Positions 17,926-25,945 of a DNA stretch of 64,000 bases are shown here, in pieces; position 1 is the stretch's first letter, and the number at the start of each line of letters is the position of its first letter. Position numbers and translations under genes: made by a program. Under the pieces are notes generated by a model. It saw nothing but the letters and a program-made list of their open reading frames with translations. It was not told the origin of the DNA and searched no databases. This DNA is from Ww85 sp963745765 (GTDB taxonomy: Bacteria; Desulfobacterota; Desulfobulbia; Desulfobulbales; Desulfocapsaceae): positions 92,368 to 156,367 of the forward strand of contig CAVUYQ010000020.1 of NCBI GenBank assembly GCA_963745765.1, written 5' to 3'.

Positions 17926-18558
17926 TCAGCTTTTGACAGCACTTTTTAATTTTCTCACTGCCGATCCCGGGGCGGTAAGAATCGGGATGTCAGTTACCTC
18001 TTTACAAATTTCCGCGGCTGTTGACATTGAAAAGTGGGCGAGCATTATTGCGTCATAGCCTTTCAGGGTAGCGGCCGTCTCGGCAATGAGTTGATCATGG
18101 AAGGCCTGATTACCATTCGCAGCGGCTTCCCTGGCTCCCTTGACGAAGGTGGTTTTCAATGAGGCCCCTTGCGGTGCTGACTGAGAGAATTCTTTCTCCA
18201 TACTCTCAATCGATGGTGTGAATGTTGCCAGCATTGCCAGCTTCAGCCCCTTTGCAAAGGCTGCATCGAACATCGCATCATTGGGTTTCAGGACAGGTAT
18301 CGAAAAATGTCTCTGCACAAGATCGATCGCCTCTCCGAAAGCCGAACAGGTGAAAAGGATGCCGTCAGCCCTCGTTGTAACCGCGTATTCCGCCAGTGCG
18401 ACAATACGGCTGGCCGTTTCCCGGCCGGCGGAACGATCACGGGAAAGGCTGTCATCCAGGAGGTGAACGAGTTCTGCCTGCGGCCACAGGGAAGTAAAAG
18501 CATCAATGGTGGGCGGGATAGACAGCATGGTAGCATGGATAAGTGCGATACGGCTCAT
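17926..18558 (-). CDS. Asp/Glu racemase-superfamily protein, second cysteine apparently missing
   Basis: The 210-residue protein has the two-domain Asp/Glu/hydantoin racemase pattern. FTCSAFG (about residues 69-75) supplies the first catalytic cysteine. The place where the second cysteine is expected reads MLAHFSMSTAA, with no Cys. In this superfamily one-cysteine members include arylmalonate decarboxylase and maleate-isomerase-like proteins as well as uncharacterised ones, so a two-base racemase mechanism is unlikely here. Location near MaoC and SDR genes suggests small-acid metabolism, role unknown. Confidence 0.75.
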   Translation of the reverse strand: MSRIALIHATMLSIPPTIDAFTSLWPQAELVHLLDDSLSRDRSAGRETASRIVALAEYAVTTRADGILFTCSAFGEAIDLVQRHFSIPVLKPNDAMFDAAFAKGLKLAMLATFTPSIESMEKEFSQSAPQGASLKTTFVKGAREAAANGNQAFHDQLIAETAATLKGYDAIMLAHFSMSTAAEICKEVTDIPILTAPGSAVRKLKSAVKS

Positions 18559-18747
18559 GGTATACCTTTTCTTTTAATTAAAATGATGCTTGCCAGGAAA
18601 CACTTTTATTTATTATGCTCCGTCCTGTACTCATTATCTGTGTATGATCCGACATTTCGCGTCGTCGAGAGAATGTAAGATTCCACGATCGCCCAACTGC
18701 GGCCTGCTGCTGCATACGGCCGGTCAAAAGAGAAAAGAGGCTCCGGT

Positions 18748-19185
18748 ATGAGACAGCAGACCATCACGGTTGGATGCAGCGTCAGTTTTTCAAAAACGGT
18801 TGGCGAAAGCGATATCTATCTGTTTGCCGGCATCACCGGCGACCTCTCCCCAAATCATGTCAATCGGGAATTCATGAAAAAGACATCCTACGGCAGACGC
18901 ATCGCCCACGGGGTTCTGCTGATGGGCTATATGTCCACCGCATCATCTCTTCTGCTTCAGCAATACCCGGCTTCAAATAATGATGCAACTGCTGTATCAC
19001 TCGGCTATGACCGCGTGCGCTTCCTGAAACCGGTATTCATCAACGATACCATCACGGTAAACTATACCGTTGCGCGTTTTGACAAAGAAAAAAAACGATC
19101 CATCTCTGACATTGAAGTTATCAACCAGCATGGAGAAATAGTTGCCGTAGCCCAGCACATCTTGAAATGGGTCGCAAATTCCTAG
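18748..19185 (+). CDS. MaoC-family (R)-specific enoyl-CoA hydratase-like protein
   Basis: A 145-residue single hot-dog domain. The hydratase-2 motif is visible: FAGITGDLSPNHVNREF followed by RRIAHGVLLMGYMS, containing the Asp and His used to add water to enoyl-CoA. C-terminal strand pattern FLKPVFINDTITVNYTV is typical. The protein is short, as in PhaJ-like enzymes. Located with CoA-related genes (enoyl-CoA hydratase, acyl-CoA dehydrogenase, CoA transferase) within 10 kb, so it likely serves the same acyl-CoA pathway, though it stands alone between two reverse-strand genes. Confidence 0.85.
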   Translation: MRQQTITVGCSVSFSKTVGESDIYLFAGITGDLSPNHVNREFMKKTSYGRRIAHGVLLMGYMSTASSLLLQQYPASNNDATAVSLGYDRVRFLKPVFINDTITVNYTVARFDKEKKRSISDIEVINQHGEIVAVAQHILKWVANS

Positions 19186-19242
19186 CCGGATCCAGCCTGA
19201 TTATTATTCCCGGAGGATTGTGACACCGCGAGAGAGGAAGGA

Positions 19243-20064
19243 TTAAGCACCCATTTTCTGCATTTCTTCTGCTATCACTTTTTCCATCACCGCAAGCGGA
19301 GCCTCGTGCCCGGTGTATAATTCGACCTGACCACAGGCCTGATGCAGCAGCATCCTCACACCGGGGACGGTAATACAGCCGGCACCTTTGGCCTCCCGCA
19401 GAAGCCTGGTTTCAACCGGGATAAAAACAGCATCCATGACAATCAGCTTTTCCCGCAGTTTTTCCAGCGCCACCGGGCTATCATCAGGTGCATTAAAGCC
19501 TATCGACGTCGCGTTTACCAGGATATCATGGCTGCCATCTGCTGAAAACGCCTCCAGGCTGCCTCCCATCTGCAACCCCAGGTCAGCGGCAAGCCTCTGC
19601 GCTTTGTCGACAGAACGATTGTAAAGGATTACCTCGGCTCCCGCTTCAGCCAGACCATAGGCTACGGCCCTGGCGGCGCCGCCACCACCCAGCAGGGCGA
19701 CTCTCTTACCGGTAAGGCTGGTTACTTCCTGCAGGGCCCGCATCGCACCAATATAGTCCGTGTTATAGCCGGTCAAAAATCCATCCCTGTTATCAATGGT
19801 GTTTACTGCGCCGATCACCTCTGCTGCCGGATCCAGCCGGTCAAGATAAGGGATGACGGCGGATTTAAAGGGCATCGAAACATTCATGCCCCGTATGCCA
19901 AGAGCGCGTATGGCTTTTACGCCCTGCTCTGCGTCGGTGATACCGAAATAGACAAAGGTATAATCTATCCCGAGTTTTCTATAGGCGGCGTTGTGAACTT
20001 CAACCGCCATCCGGTATGGATGGGCGGCCATCGAGCCGCATAATGTGGGCAGTGAGTGTGGCAT
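19243..20064 (-). CDS. Shikimate dehydrogenase-family protein, unusual substrate-end motif
   Basis: The 273-residue protein has the AroE fold: NVSMPFK (K67, catalytic Lys), AVNTI, GYNTDYIG (D103) and the NADP-binding GGGGAARAVAYGL. The N-terminal substrate motif, usually GxPxxHSxSP, is replaced by CGSMAAHPYRMA, so the conserved serines that hold the shikimate carboxylate are absent. This points to a YdiB/quinate-like or novel substrate rather than the aromatic pathway. A second AroE-like gene is 450 bp away, divergently oriented, and is not a recent duplicate by sequence. Confidence 0.82.
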   Translation of the reverse strand: MPHSLPTLCGSMAAHPYRMAVEVHNAAYRKLGIDYTFVYFGITDAEQGVKAIRALGIRGMNVSMPFKSAVIPYLDRLDPAAEVIGAVNTIDNRDGFLTGYNTDYIGAMRALQEVTSLTGKRVALLGGGGAARAVAYGLAEAGAEVILYNRSVDKAQRLAADLGLQMGGSLEAFSADGSHDILVNATSIGFNAPDDSPVALEKLREKLIVMDAVFIPVETRLLREAKGAGCITVPGVRMLLHQACGQVELYTGHEAPLAVMEKVIAEEMQKMGA

Positions 20065-20293
20065 AGCTGTTTTTTAAACTCCTGAGCGGCTTAAGGTACA
20101 TCCCTCGGTCTGGCAATTAAAAAACAAACACAATTCCGGCAAAATAAATAAGGAGCACGATTGTTCTCTATCGGGAGAACCTAGGCAATTTCTTTGCACC
20201 TGTCAACAGCGGTGCTCTAGAGGACGGATGGTATTTGTACGCCTTGCATCAGGAATAGGAAACGGCTAGGATAGTCCGGATGATACCTAGTTA

Positions 20294-20430
20294 GTGTCGT
20301 CATAAATGGCCATTTTACCCTAACTCTTCGTTGCTCTCAAAATTTAATCCGCGGAATATCGTCTATATGCCTGTGGTTAAATTTATGAGCGCCTCGATTT
20401 AGAACAAAAATCTCATTTATGGACAGACAC
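20294..20430. repeat. 137-bp inverted-repeat element (family A), MITE-like, with 6-bp flanking direct repeats
   Basis: Ends GTGTCGTCATAAATG and (reverse complement) GTGTCTGTCCATAAATG are inverted repeats. The element is bracketed by TAGTTA at 20288-20293 and 20431-20436. It is nearly identical, in opposite orientation, to the copy at 30444-30583. It is the only feature I recognise in the 447-bp gap between the divergent AroE-like genes (20065-20511); the two gene starts must share the rest as promoter space. Confidence 0.8.
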
Positions 20431-20511
20431 TAGTTAATGCCGTTCTAACGCATTGCCGGACTATCGCCTGCCTGCGTGTGACTTCTGATCCCTGTAGTGT
20501 GGACAAAAACG

Positions 20512-21300
20512 ATGACAGCCCGCTCAAGCTCTGAAACAACAAGCGTTCTAGCAATAATCGGGGATCCCGTAAAACAGGTGAAATCCCCTGCTACCTTCAA
20601 AGACTATTTCACGTCGCATGGCATCAATGCGGTAATGGTACCACTGCATGTTGGCGAAAAGGACTTTCTGACGGTTCTGGGAGGATTGCGTGCGGTGAAA
20701 AATTTTGCCGGCGCTATCGTGACCATTCCCCATAAATACCAGGCCTACCAGGCGGCTTGCAGCAGAGGCCCGATGGCGCTTAAGACCGGGACGGCCAATG
20801 TACTCACTCCCATCGGGGAAGACCGCTGGTCAGCAGAAATGCTGGACGGCATCGGACTTCTTAACGCCCTGCAGAAACGTGGTATTGCCGTCAGGGGATT
20901 ACGAACCTTGCTCATCGGTGCGGGAGGAGCTGGTACGGCTATCGGGGTGGCTCTCGAGCAGCTGGGTCAGGTTGCTTCAATCTCCATAACAGATCCCGAC
21001 AGGACAAGGGCGGAGAATCTTCTTGCCAAACTGCAGAACGGTGGAATTGCCGGACCGGACCCCGCCGGCTACCAGCTGGTTATTAACGCCTCACCGATTG
21101 GCATGGGGAGCAATGAAAGTCCCGTTGACGCGGCCCGGATTGCATCCGGCACCATTGTCTGCGACGCCATTATGGAGCCGCCTAAAACCCGGTTTCTGCA
21201 AATAGCTGAGCATAGGGGCTGTACCATTGTCGAGGGCAGAGAGATGCTGCTTGGACAGGTTGAAGACATTGTCCGTTTTTTCGGACTGCAGGCTGCATAA
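20512..21300 (+). CDS. Shikimate dehydrogenase-family protein
   Basis: About 262 residues. LAIIGDPVKQVKSPATF is the N-terminal substrate motif with a Ser-Pro pair (KSPAT) but no His-Ser. TIPHK carries the catalytic lysine, EMLDGIGL the expected aspartate, and IGAGGAGTAIGVAL the NADP loop. C-terminal VEGREMLLGQVEDIV is typical. I prefer the ATG at 20512 over a GTG at 20497 because it keeps the usual distance to the first strand. The family reduces 3-dehydroshikimate, but two diverged copies beside catabolic genes suggest quinate/shikimate-like alicyclic acids or another hydroxy acid. Confidence 0.84.
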   Translation: MTARSSSETTSVLAIIGDPVKQVKSPATFKDYFTSHGINAVMVPLHVGEKDFLTVLGGLRAVKNFAGAIVTIPHKYQAYQAACSRGPMALKTGTANVLTPIGEDRWSAEMLDGIGLLNALQKRGIAVRGLRTLLIGAGGAGTAIGVALEQLGQVASISITDPDRTRAENLLAKLQNGGIAGPDPAGYQLVINASPIGMGSNESPVDAARIASGTIVCDAIMEPPKTRFLQIAEHRGCTIVEGREMLLGQVEDIVRFFGLQAA

Positions 21301-21398
21301 TCCCTGATGCATACTTATGGGTCACCTTGCATAACCAAATTATTCAAGATACCCTTTATGTATACCTCAAATAACCATCTTGTAAATGGACCGGCAGA

Positions 21399-22181
21399 AT
21401 GGAAAAGACACTAAACAGCAAAGTGGCGCTTATCACCGGCGGTGCACGGGGCATCGGCCTTGGCGTGGCCAGGCGGCTTGCTGCGGAAGGTTTCGAGCTG
21501 GCAATCATCGGCAGAAAGCGGGAATCTGAAGTTGACAGCCTGGGTGGGTTACGTGCCCTGGGCCGGGACGTGCTCTATTGCCGGGGAGATATCAGCAGAA
21601 CCGGTGACATCGAGGAGATAGTCCGGAAGATCTATGGTCATTACCCGCAGGTCAACCTGCTGGTAAACAATGCAGGTATAGCACCGGATAAGCGGGTTGA
21701 TCTGCTGCAGACTTCGGAAGCAAGCTACCACAAGGTGATGAATACCAATCTTGCCGGTCCCTTCTTCCTGACCCAGCGTATTGCCAGGCGTATGCTTGCG
21801 GCAAAGACGGAAAATCCCGGGTTTCACGGCCTTATCGTCACTATTTCATCAATCAGCTCAACGGTTGCCAGTGTTGAACGGGCCGAGTACTGTATCTCAA
21901 AGGCCGGGCTCAGCATGCTCACCAAGCTGTTTGCCTGCCGGCTGGCAGCCTACAATATTCCCGTTTACGAGGTACGTCCGGGGATAATACGGACCGACAT
22001 GACCGAGAAAGTTCGCGAGAAATACGACAGCATGCTGGCAGAAGGGCTCTGCCTGACGGCCAGGTGGGGTACGCCGGATGATGTCGGTAAAACGGTCGTT
22101 TCACTGTCACGCGGAGACTTTCTCTATTCCACTGGACAGGTTTTCATGGTGGATGGGGGATTGACGGTGTCCCGCCTCTAG
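21399..22181 (+). CDS. Classical SDR oxidoreductase (260 aa)
   Basis: Rossmann motif TGGARGIG at residues 14-21, NNAG, the ISSISS catalytic serine, the YCISKAG Tyr/Lys pair and GQVFMVDGG at the C-terminus. It follows the AroE-like gene by 98 bp on the same strand, so they may be co-transcribed. It resembles ketoreductases of the FabG group that act on carbonyls of sugar or alicyclic acids; the substrate is unknown. The stop codon TAG (22179-22181) lies inside the terminal inverted repeat of the intergenic element that follows. Confidence 0.86.
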   Translation: MEKTLNSKVALITGGARGIGLGVARRLAAEGFELAIIGRKRESEVDSLGGLRALGRDVLYCRGDISRTGDIEEIVRKIYGHYPQVNLLVNNAGIAPDKRVDLLQTSEASYHKVMNTNLAGPFFLTQRIARRMLAAKTENPGFHGLIVTISSISSTVASVERAEYCISKAGLSMLTKLFACRLAAYNIPVYEVRPGIIRTDMTEKVREKYDSMLAEGLCLTARWGTPDDVGKTVVSLSRGDFLYSTGQVFMVDGGLTVSRL

Positions 22182-22307
22182 TCCGGTATTCATGAGCCGA
22201 TACAGCCCGCTCTCCTGCGTCGCTTTTGCGGTTCACATACTACTGTATGGTGAATCGCAAGTCTCCTTGGCAAGCAGGCTGTCTCAACTCGTGAAATATC
22301 CGGACTA
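22179..22307. repeat. 129-bp palindromic element (family B), copy 1
   Basis: Outer inverted repeat: TAGTCCGG...TTCATGAG at the left, CTCGTGAA...CCGGACTA at the right. Inner inverted repeat: GCGGTTCACATAC with GTATGGTGAATCGC. The left end coincides with the SDR stop codon. Close relatives lie at 22313-22422 and, reversed, at 59668-59775. Confidence 0.75.
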
Positions 22308-22312
22308 GCCCC

Positions 22313-22422
22313 GCATTCATGAGCCAATATACCCCGATTTTCCGGGTCGCTTTTGCGGTTCACCTATTGTAGTCTAGTAAATCGCAAGTCTCCTTGGCAA
22401 GCAGACTGTCTCGACTCGTGAA
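22313..22422. repeat. 110-bp palindromic element (family B), copy 2, in tandem with copy 1
   Basis: Starts CATTCATGAGCC and ends TCGACTCGTGAA, sharing GGTCGCTTTTGCGGTTCAC and AATCGCAAGTCTCCTTGGCA with copy 1. It lacks the outer TAGTCCGG ends, and the centre differs (CTATTGTAGTCTAGT). The pair fills the gap between the convergent SDR and enoyl-CoA hydratase genes and may also fold into terminator-like hairpins. Confidence 0.75.
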
Positions 22423-22442
22423 CGTAGCGCTGACCTATTCTC

Positions 22443-23228
22443 TTAGAAACCGGTGAACGAGGGTTTTCGTTTCTGTTTAAAACTCTCCTTTCCTTCCATG
22501 CCGTCAGCCGACTGAGCCGCAAGCCCGCTGGCTATTGACTCAAGAGCGGTTACGGGCTGACCGGCTGCCAGGCCGTTTATAACCTGTTTTGCCAGACTCA
22601 CGGCTACCGGCGATGATTGACAGATCTGATCGGCAAGCTCAAGCGCCTGCTGCAAGCCTTCATTAACCGGCACGACTTCATCGACCAGACCGATGCTGCA
22701 TGCCTCCAGCGCCGAGATCGGTTTGCCCGTAAAGATCAATTTCTTCAGTTTGCTCGGGCCGGTCAACTGCAATGCTTTCTGGGTACCCATCCAACCCGGC
22801 AAGGTGCCTACCGTCACCTCGGGAAAGGCGTACTGCGACTGCTCCTCAGCAATCCTGATGTCGGCGGCCAGGGCCAGTTCCAGGGACCCCCCGAAGGTAT
22901 AGCCGTTTGTTACGGCAATAACAGGCTGCAGGAGTTCTTCAAGGCTCCTGATAATACGATGCCCCCGGCGGACCCAGTTTCTCCACATCTCGAGGGGGGG
23001 AAGCGACGACCAGGCCTTAATATCCGCTCCTACCCCGAAGGCGCGCGGTGTCTTCGAATAAAGGATGACAGCGCGCACCGAGCGATCCTGGTCAATTTCC
23101 GAGAGGAAGGCATCGAGCCGTTCCATCATCTCCCAGCTGATGGCATTCAGTTTATCCGGGCGATTGAGGGCAATCATTGCCACCTGGTTGCGAACGTCAC
23201 ATACAATTGTTTCAACTTTCTTGCTCAT
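22443..23228 (-). CDS. Enoyl-CoA hydratase/isomerase family protein
   Basis: A crotonase-fold protein of about 261 residues from the Met in MSKKVETIV (23228). The frame opens at 23327 but the first 33 residues do not look like family sequence. Oxyanion-hole segments are AFGVGADIKAW and GYTFGGSLELALAADIRIA, followed by FPEVTVGTLPGWMGT with the catalytic glutamate region and GLVDEVVP. Cytoplasmic. It most probably hydrates an enoyl-CoA in the same pathway as the acyl-CoA dehydrogenase and CoA transferase nearby. It is 105 bp downstream of the GntR regulator gene on the same strand, so the regulator and enzyme may be co-transcribed. Confidence 0.88.
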   Translation of the reverse strand: MSKKVETIVCDVRNQVAMIALNRPDKLNAISWEMMERLDAFLSEIDQDRSVRAVILYSKTPRAFGVGADIKAWSSLPPLEMWRNWVRRGHRIIRSLEELLQPVIAVTNGYTFGGSLELALAADIRIAEEQSQYAFPEVTVGTLPGWMGTQKALQLTGPSKLKKLIFTGKPISALEACSIGLVDEVVPVNEGLQQALELADQICQSSPVAVSLAKQVINGLAAGQPVTALESIASGLAAQSADGMEGKESFKQKRKPSFTGF

Positions 23229-23332
23229 TGCGCTTATCCTTTTTTTGTGCCGGCAGATACCGGTTAACTTTCGTATCAGTGATGAACAGGGAATAACAAT
23301 ACTATCCGACCCCGCCATACTGATCATTTGTT

Positions 23333-24004
23333 TCAGTAGGTCGATTGTATATAGGCTTTAACCGAAGTGAGATGATGGTACATCGCTTCCTCCGCTTTCG
23401 TTTCGTTTCGTTGCCTGACGGCTCTGACAACGGCTGCATGTTCCCTGTTGAACAAAGCCCAGTTGTCGGAAGTGATCCACTCCTGCTTTTTCAGGCACCA
23501 GTCGTCTGAAAGACGCATCTTACTGATCCCGGAATAGAGTGCAATAAGCAGCGAGTTCCGGGTGGCAATTACCAGGGTCTCGTGGAAAAGGACATCCCAT
23601 TTCTCGTTTGTCTCCAGATCCTTGGCCTCATCGTTACGCTTCGCGCAAAGGGCGAGTCTCTCAATTTCCTGAAAGGAGGCTCGCTGGGCAGCGGCAGCGG
23701 CGATTTTCGGCTCAAGCATCAGGCGGGCCTCCATGATTTCCATCGGATTGGTTCTCTGGGTTGCAATCTGGAACGCTTCAGTACTGAGTGCCGGGCGGGG
23801 ACCGACAAAGGTGCCCTTTCCGACATGCCGCCAGAGCAGATCTTCTGCTTCGAGGTGTGATAAAATCTTCCGTAATCCGCTGCGGGACAGGCCAAGATTT
23901 TCACAGAGTTCCCGCTCCGACGGAAGACGCTCTCCGAGCTGGTATTGGCCGTTTGAAAGGTTTTCCTTCAGCAGTACCAGGGCACTGATTGTTTTGTTCT
24001 GCAT
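23333..24004 (-). CDS. FadR-subfamily GntR transcription regulator (FCD domain)
   Basis: A 223-residue regulator. The winged-helix domain includes LSNGQYQLGERLPSERELCE and LGLSRSGLRKILSHLEAEDL followed by HVGKGTFVG. The C-terminal all-helical FCD domain carries MEARLMLEPKIAAAAAQRAS, WDVLFHETLVIATRN and FNREHAAVVRAV, with Asp/His residues that usually bind a metal and an organic-acid ligand. It is divergent from the CoA-transferase gene, with an operator-like inverted repeat in between. It is the only intact regulator in the window and a likely controller of the CoA branch and perhaps of the dehydratase at 4.5 kb. Confidence 0.9.
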   Translation of the reverse strand: MQNKTISALVLLKENLSNGQYQLGERLPSERELCENLGLSRSGLRKILSHLEAEDLLWRHVGKGTFVGPRPALSTEAFQIATQRTNPMEIMEARLMLEPKIAAAAAQRASFQEIERLALCAKRNDEAKDLETNEKWDVLFHETLVIATRNSLLIALYSGISKMRLSDDWCLKKQEWITSDNWALFNREHAAVVRAVRQRNETKAEEAMYHHLTSVKAYIQSTY

Positions 24005-24046
24005 AGGTTTTCTATCCTGACCCGTTAAAAATTTTACATTTTAAAT

Positions 24047-24064
24047 ACCAATACATTAATTGGT
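24047..24064. promoter_or_regulatory. Inverted repeat upstream of the GntR gene, candidate operator
   Basis: ACCAAT (24047-24052) and ATTGGT (24059-24064) are separated by six bases, 43 bp upstream of the gntR start and within the 274-bp divergent region shared with the CoA-transferase gene (24005-24278). The AATACCAAT string recurs at the candidate operator at 4356. Autoregulation is typical of the family; binding here is an inference. Confidence 0.42.
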
Positions 24065-24278
24065 TCAACAGGTCAAATTAAAATAGTGCGTTATATTGAA
24101 CTAATAGAAGTTTTTACCTAATAAGAATAGACACCAATATCAATTTGGTGTATTTTCCAGGCATTTCCCTGCCAGTATCCGGGGCGGCACGAGGTAGCGC
24201 CGTTTTTCCAGGGAGGCGGCCGGATGCTGGATGCACAGATAATACAAGCAGTACTGAAAAAACCATAAGGACGAACCT

Positions 24279-25835
24279 ATGTTCAAAATAGTGAGTGCTC
24301 ACGAAGCAGCAGGTTTCATTAAAGACGGCGCTACCGTGGGCATCGGCGGTGCCGGTGCGGGCCATGCGGTGCCGGACCGGCTGCTGCAGGGGCTGGGAGA
24401 ACGCTTCGCCGAAACCGGTCAACCGCGAAAGATCAAGGCATTTCACCCGTGCGGCATTGGCGACAACAAAACAAGAGGAATGAACCATGTGGCCTATGCC
24501 GGCCTCATTGATACGGCCATCGGCGGTTTCTGGGGTAATGCGCCGAAGATGGTCCAGCTGGCCCTGGAAAACAGGATTAAAGGCTATAACTTTCCGCAGG
24601 GAGTTCTCGGTCACCTGGTGCGGGCAACGGCATCGGGGAATCCCGGGGAGATCACCCCTATCGGCCTTAATACTTATGTAGATCCCCGGCTCGAAGGCGG
24701 TAAAATCAACGACATAACCAGCGAAGACCTCGTTGAGGTCATTGAGCTCGGCGGGAAGGAATATCTTTTCTATAAAGCAATACCGGTCGATGTCGCCTTC
24801 ATACGGGGAACTTCTATTGATTGCGAAGGCAACCTGACCATGGAGGAGGAAGTCGGATTCTTTTCCATGCTGTCCCTGGCCCAGGCGGCAAAGGTGAATG
24901 GCGGTATCGTGATCGCCCAGGTAAAACGCAGCACGGATGGTCATTGTGATCCCGGACATGTCAAAGTGCCGGGAGTCTTTATCGACTATGTGGTCATCGA
25001 ACCAGACCAGGAGATGACCTTCCAGACGCCCTTTGATCCGGCCCTCGTGAAAAGGGACGTGCCGTACGAATCGGAAGAATTGAAACTTGAAGGGGTAAAG
25101 CGGCTCGTCAACCGCCGGGCGGCACTTGAATTGCGGCCGGGCATCTTTGTCAATCTCGGCTACGGCATGTCGGACGGGGTGCCTATCGTCGCCCAGCAGG
25201 AAGAGATTTGCGATCAGCTGGTGTTCATGATTGAACAGGGAGCCATCGCCGGTATTCCAACGACAGGCCTCAATTTCGGCGCGATGTTCAGTCCCTCGGC
25301 AATTCTCGATGATGGCTATCAATTTGATTTTTTCCAGGGCGGCGGCCTGGATATGGCCTTTCTCGGGTTTGCCCAGATAGACCAGTTCGGCAACATCAAT
25401 TCCACCCGGTTTGGCAAGAATATCACCGGTAGCGGCGGCTCCATTGATATCTCGTCTTCGGCGAAAAAGGTGGTCTATTGCGGCACATTCGCCGTAAAAT
25501 CAGAACAGGAGATAAGCTCGTCAGGAATTACCATCACGCATCCCGGAAAGTTGAAAAAGTTTGTTGAGCACGTACAGCAGGTATCCTTTTCGGGCAGGAG
25601 TGCCCTGCAGCGGGGTCAGACTATTTTCTATGTGACAGAACGGGCCGTATTCACCCTGACTCCTGACGGTGTCACGCTCATCGAGATAGCGCCGGGCGCT
25701 GATCTGCAGCGGGATATACTCGGCATGATGGAATTTCGTCCAATCATCAGCGACAACCTGAAGACCATCGACCCGAAGATCTATCAACCGCATAAACTCG
25801 GGCTGAAGGAACGGTTTCGCACAGATTTGTTTTAG
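24279..25835 (+). CDS. Two-domain acyl-CoA:carboxylate CoA-transferase (Pct/YdiF type)
   Basis: At 518 residues this matches fused family I CoA-transferases. The N-terminal half has VGIGGAGAGHAVPDRLL, HPCGIGDNK and the GGFWGNAPKM region. The C-terminal half has NLGYGMSDGVP, the catalytic glutamate in MIEQGAIAGIP, FQGGGLDMAFLGFAQIDQ and GSGGSIDISSSAKKVVYCG. These enzymes move CoA from acetyl- or propionyl-CoA to other short acids via a glutamyl-CoA intermediate. It is followed by acyl-CoA dehydrogenase on the same strand (110 bp), so it likely activates the acid that is then dehydrogenated. It diverges from the GntR gene. Confidence 0.92.
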   Translation: MFKIVSAHEAAGFIKDGATVGIGGAGAGHAVPDRLLQGLGERFAETGQPRKIKAFHPCGIGDNKTRGMNHVAYAGLIDTAIGGFWGNAPKMVQLALENRIKGYNFPQGVLGHLVRATASGNPGEITPIGLNTYVDPRLEGGKINDITSEDLVEVIELGGKEYLFYKAIPVDVAFIRGTSIDCEGNLTMEEEVGFFSMLSLAQAAKVNGGIVIAQVKRSTDGHCDPGHVKVPGVFIDYVVIEPDQEMTFQTPFDPALVKRDVPYESEELKLEGVKRLVNRRAALELRPGIFVNLGYGMSDGVPIVAQQEEICDQLVFMIEQGAIAGIPTTGLNFGAMFSPSAILDDGYQFDFFQGGGLDMAFLGFAQIDQFGNINSTRFGKNITGSGGSIDISSSAKKVVYCGTFAVKSEQEISSSGITITHPGKLKKFVEHVQQVSFSGRSALQRGQTIFYVTERAVFTLTPDGVTLIEIAPGADLQRDILGMMEFRPIISDNLKTIDPKIYQPHKLGLKERFRTDLF

Positions 25836-25945
25836 TCACAAGGTGGCCGCACTATTTCACGCGTTGAGACAACCTGGCAATCAAACGGTGAAATAAACGG
25901 TTATCCCGCGGTTCGCATACTTCCAACAAGTAACGAGGCACAACC

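Noticed and set aside
24114..25322. A 402-residue reverse-strand open frame opposite the CoA-transferase
   Set aside because: It is antisense to a clear family I CoA-transferase and shows no domain pattern of its own.
25857..25905. Partial family B element (TTCACGCGTTGAGACAACCT)
   Set aside because: Only the outer arm resembles the family; too short to call a copy.
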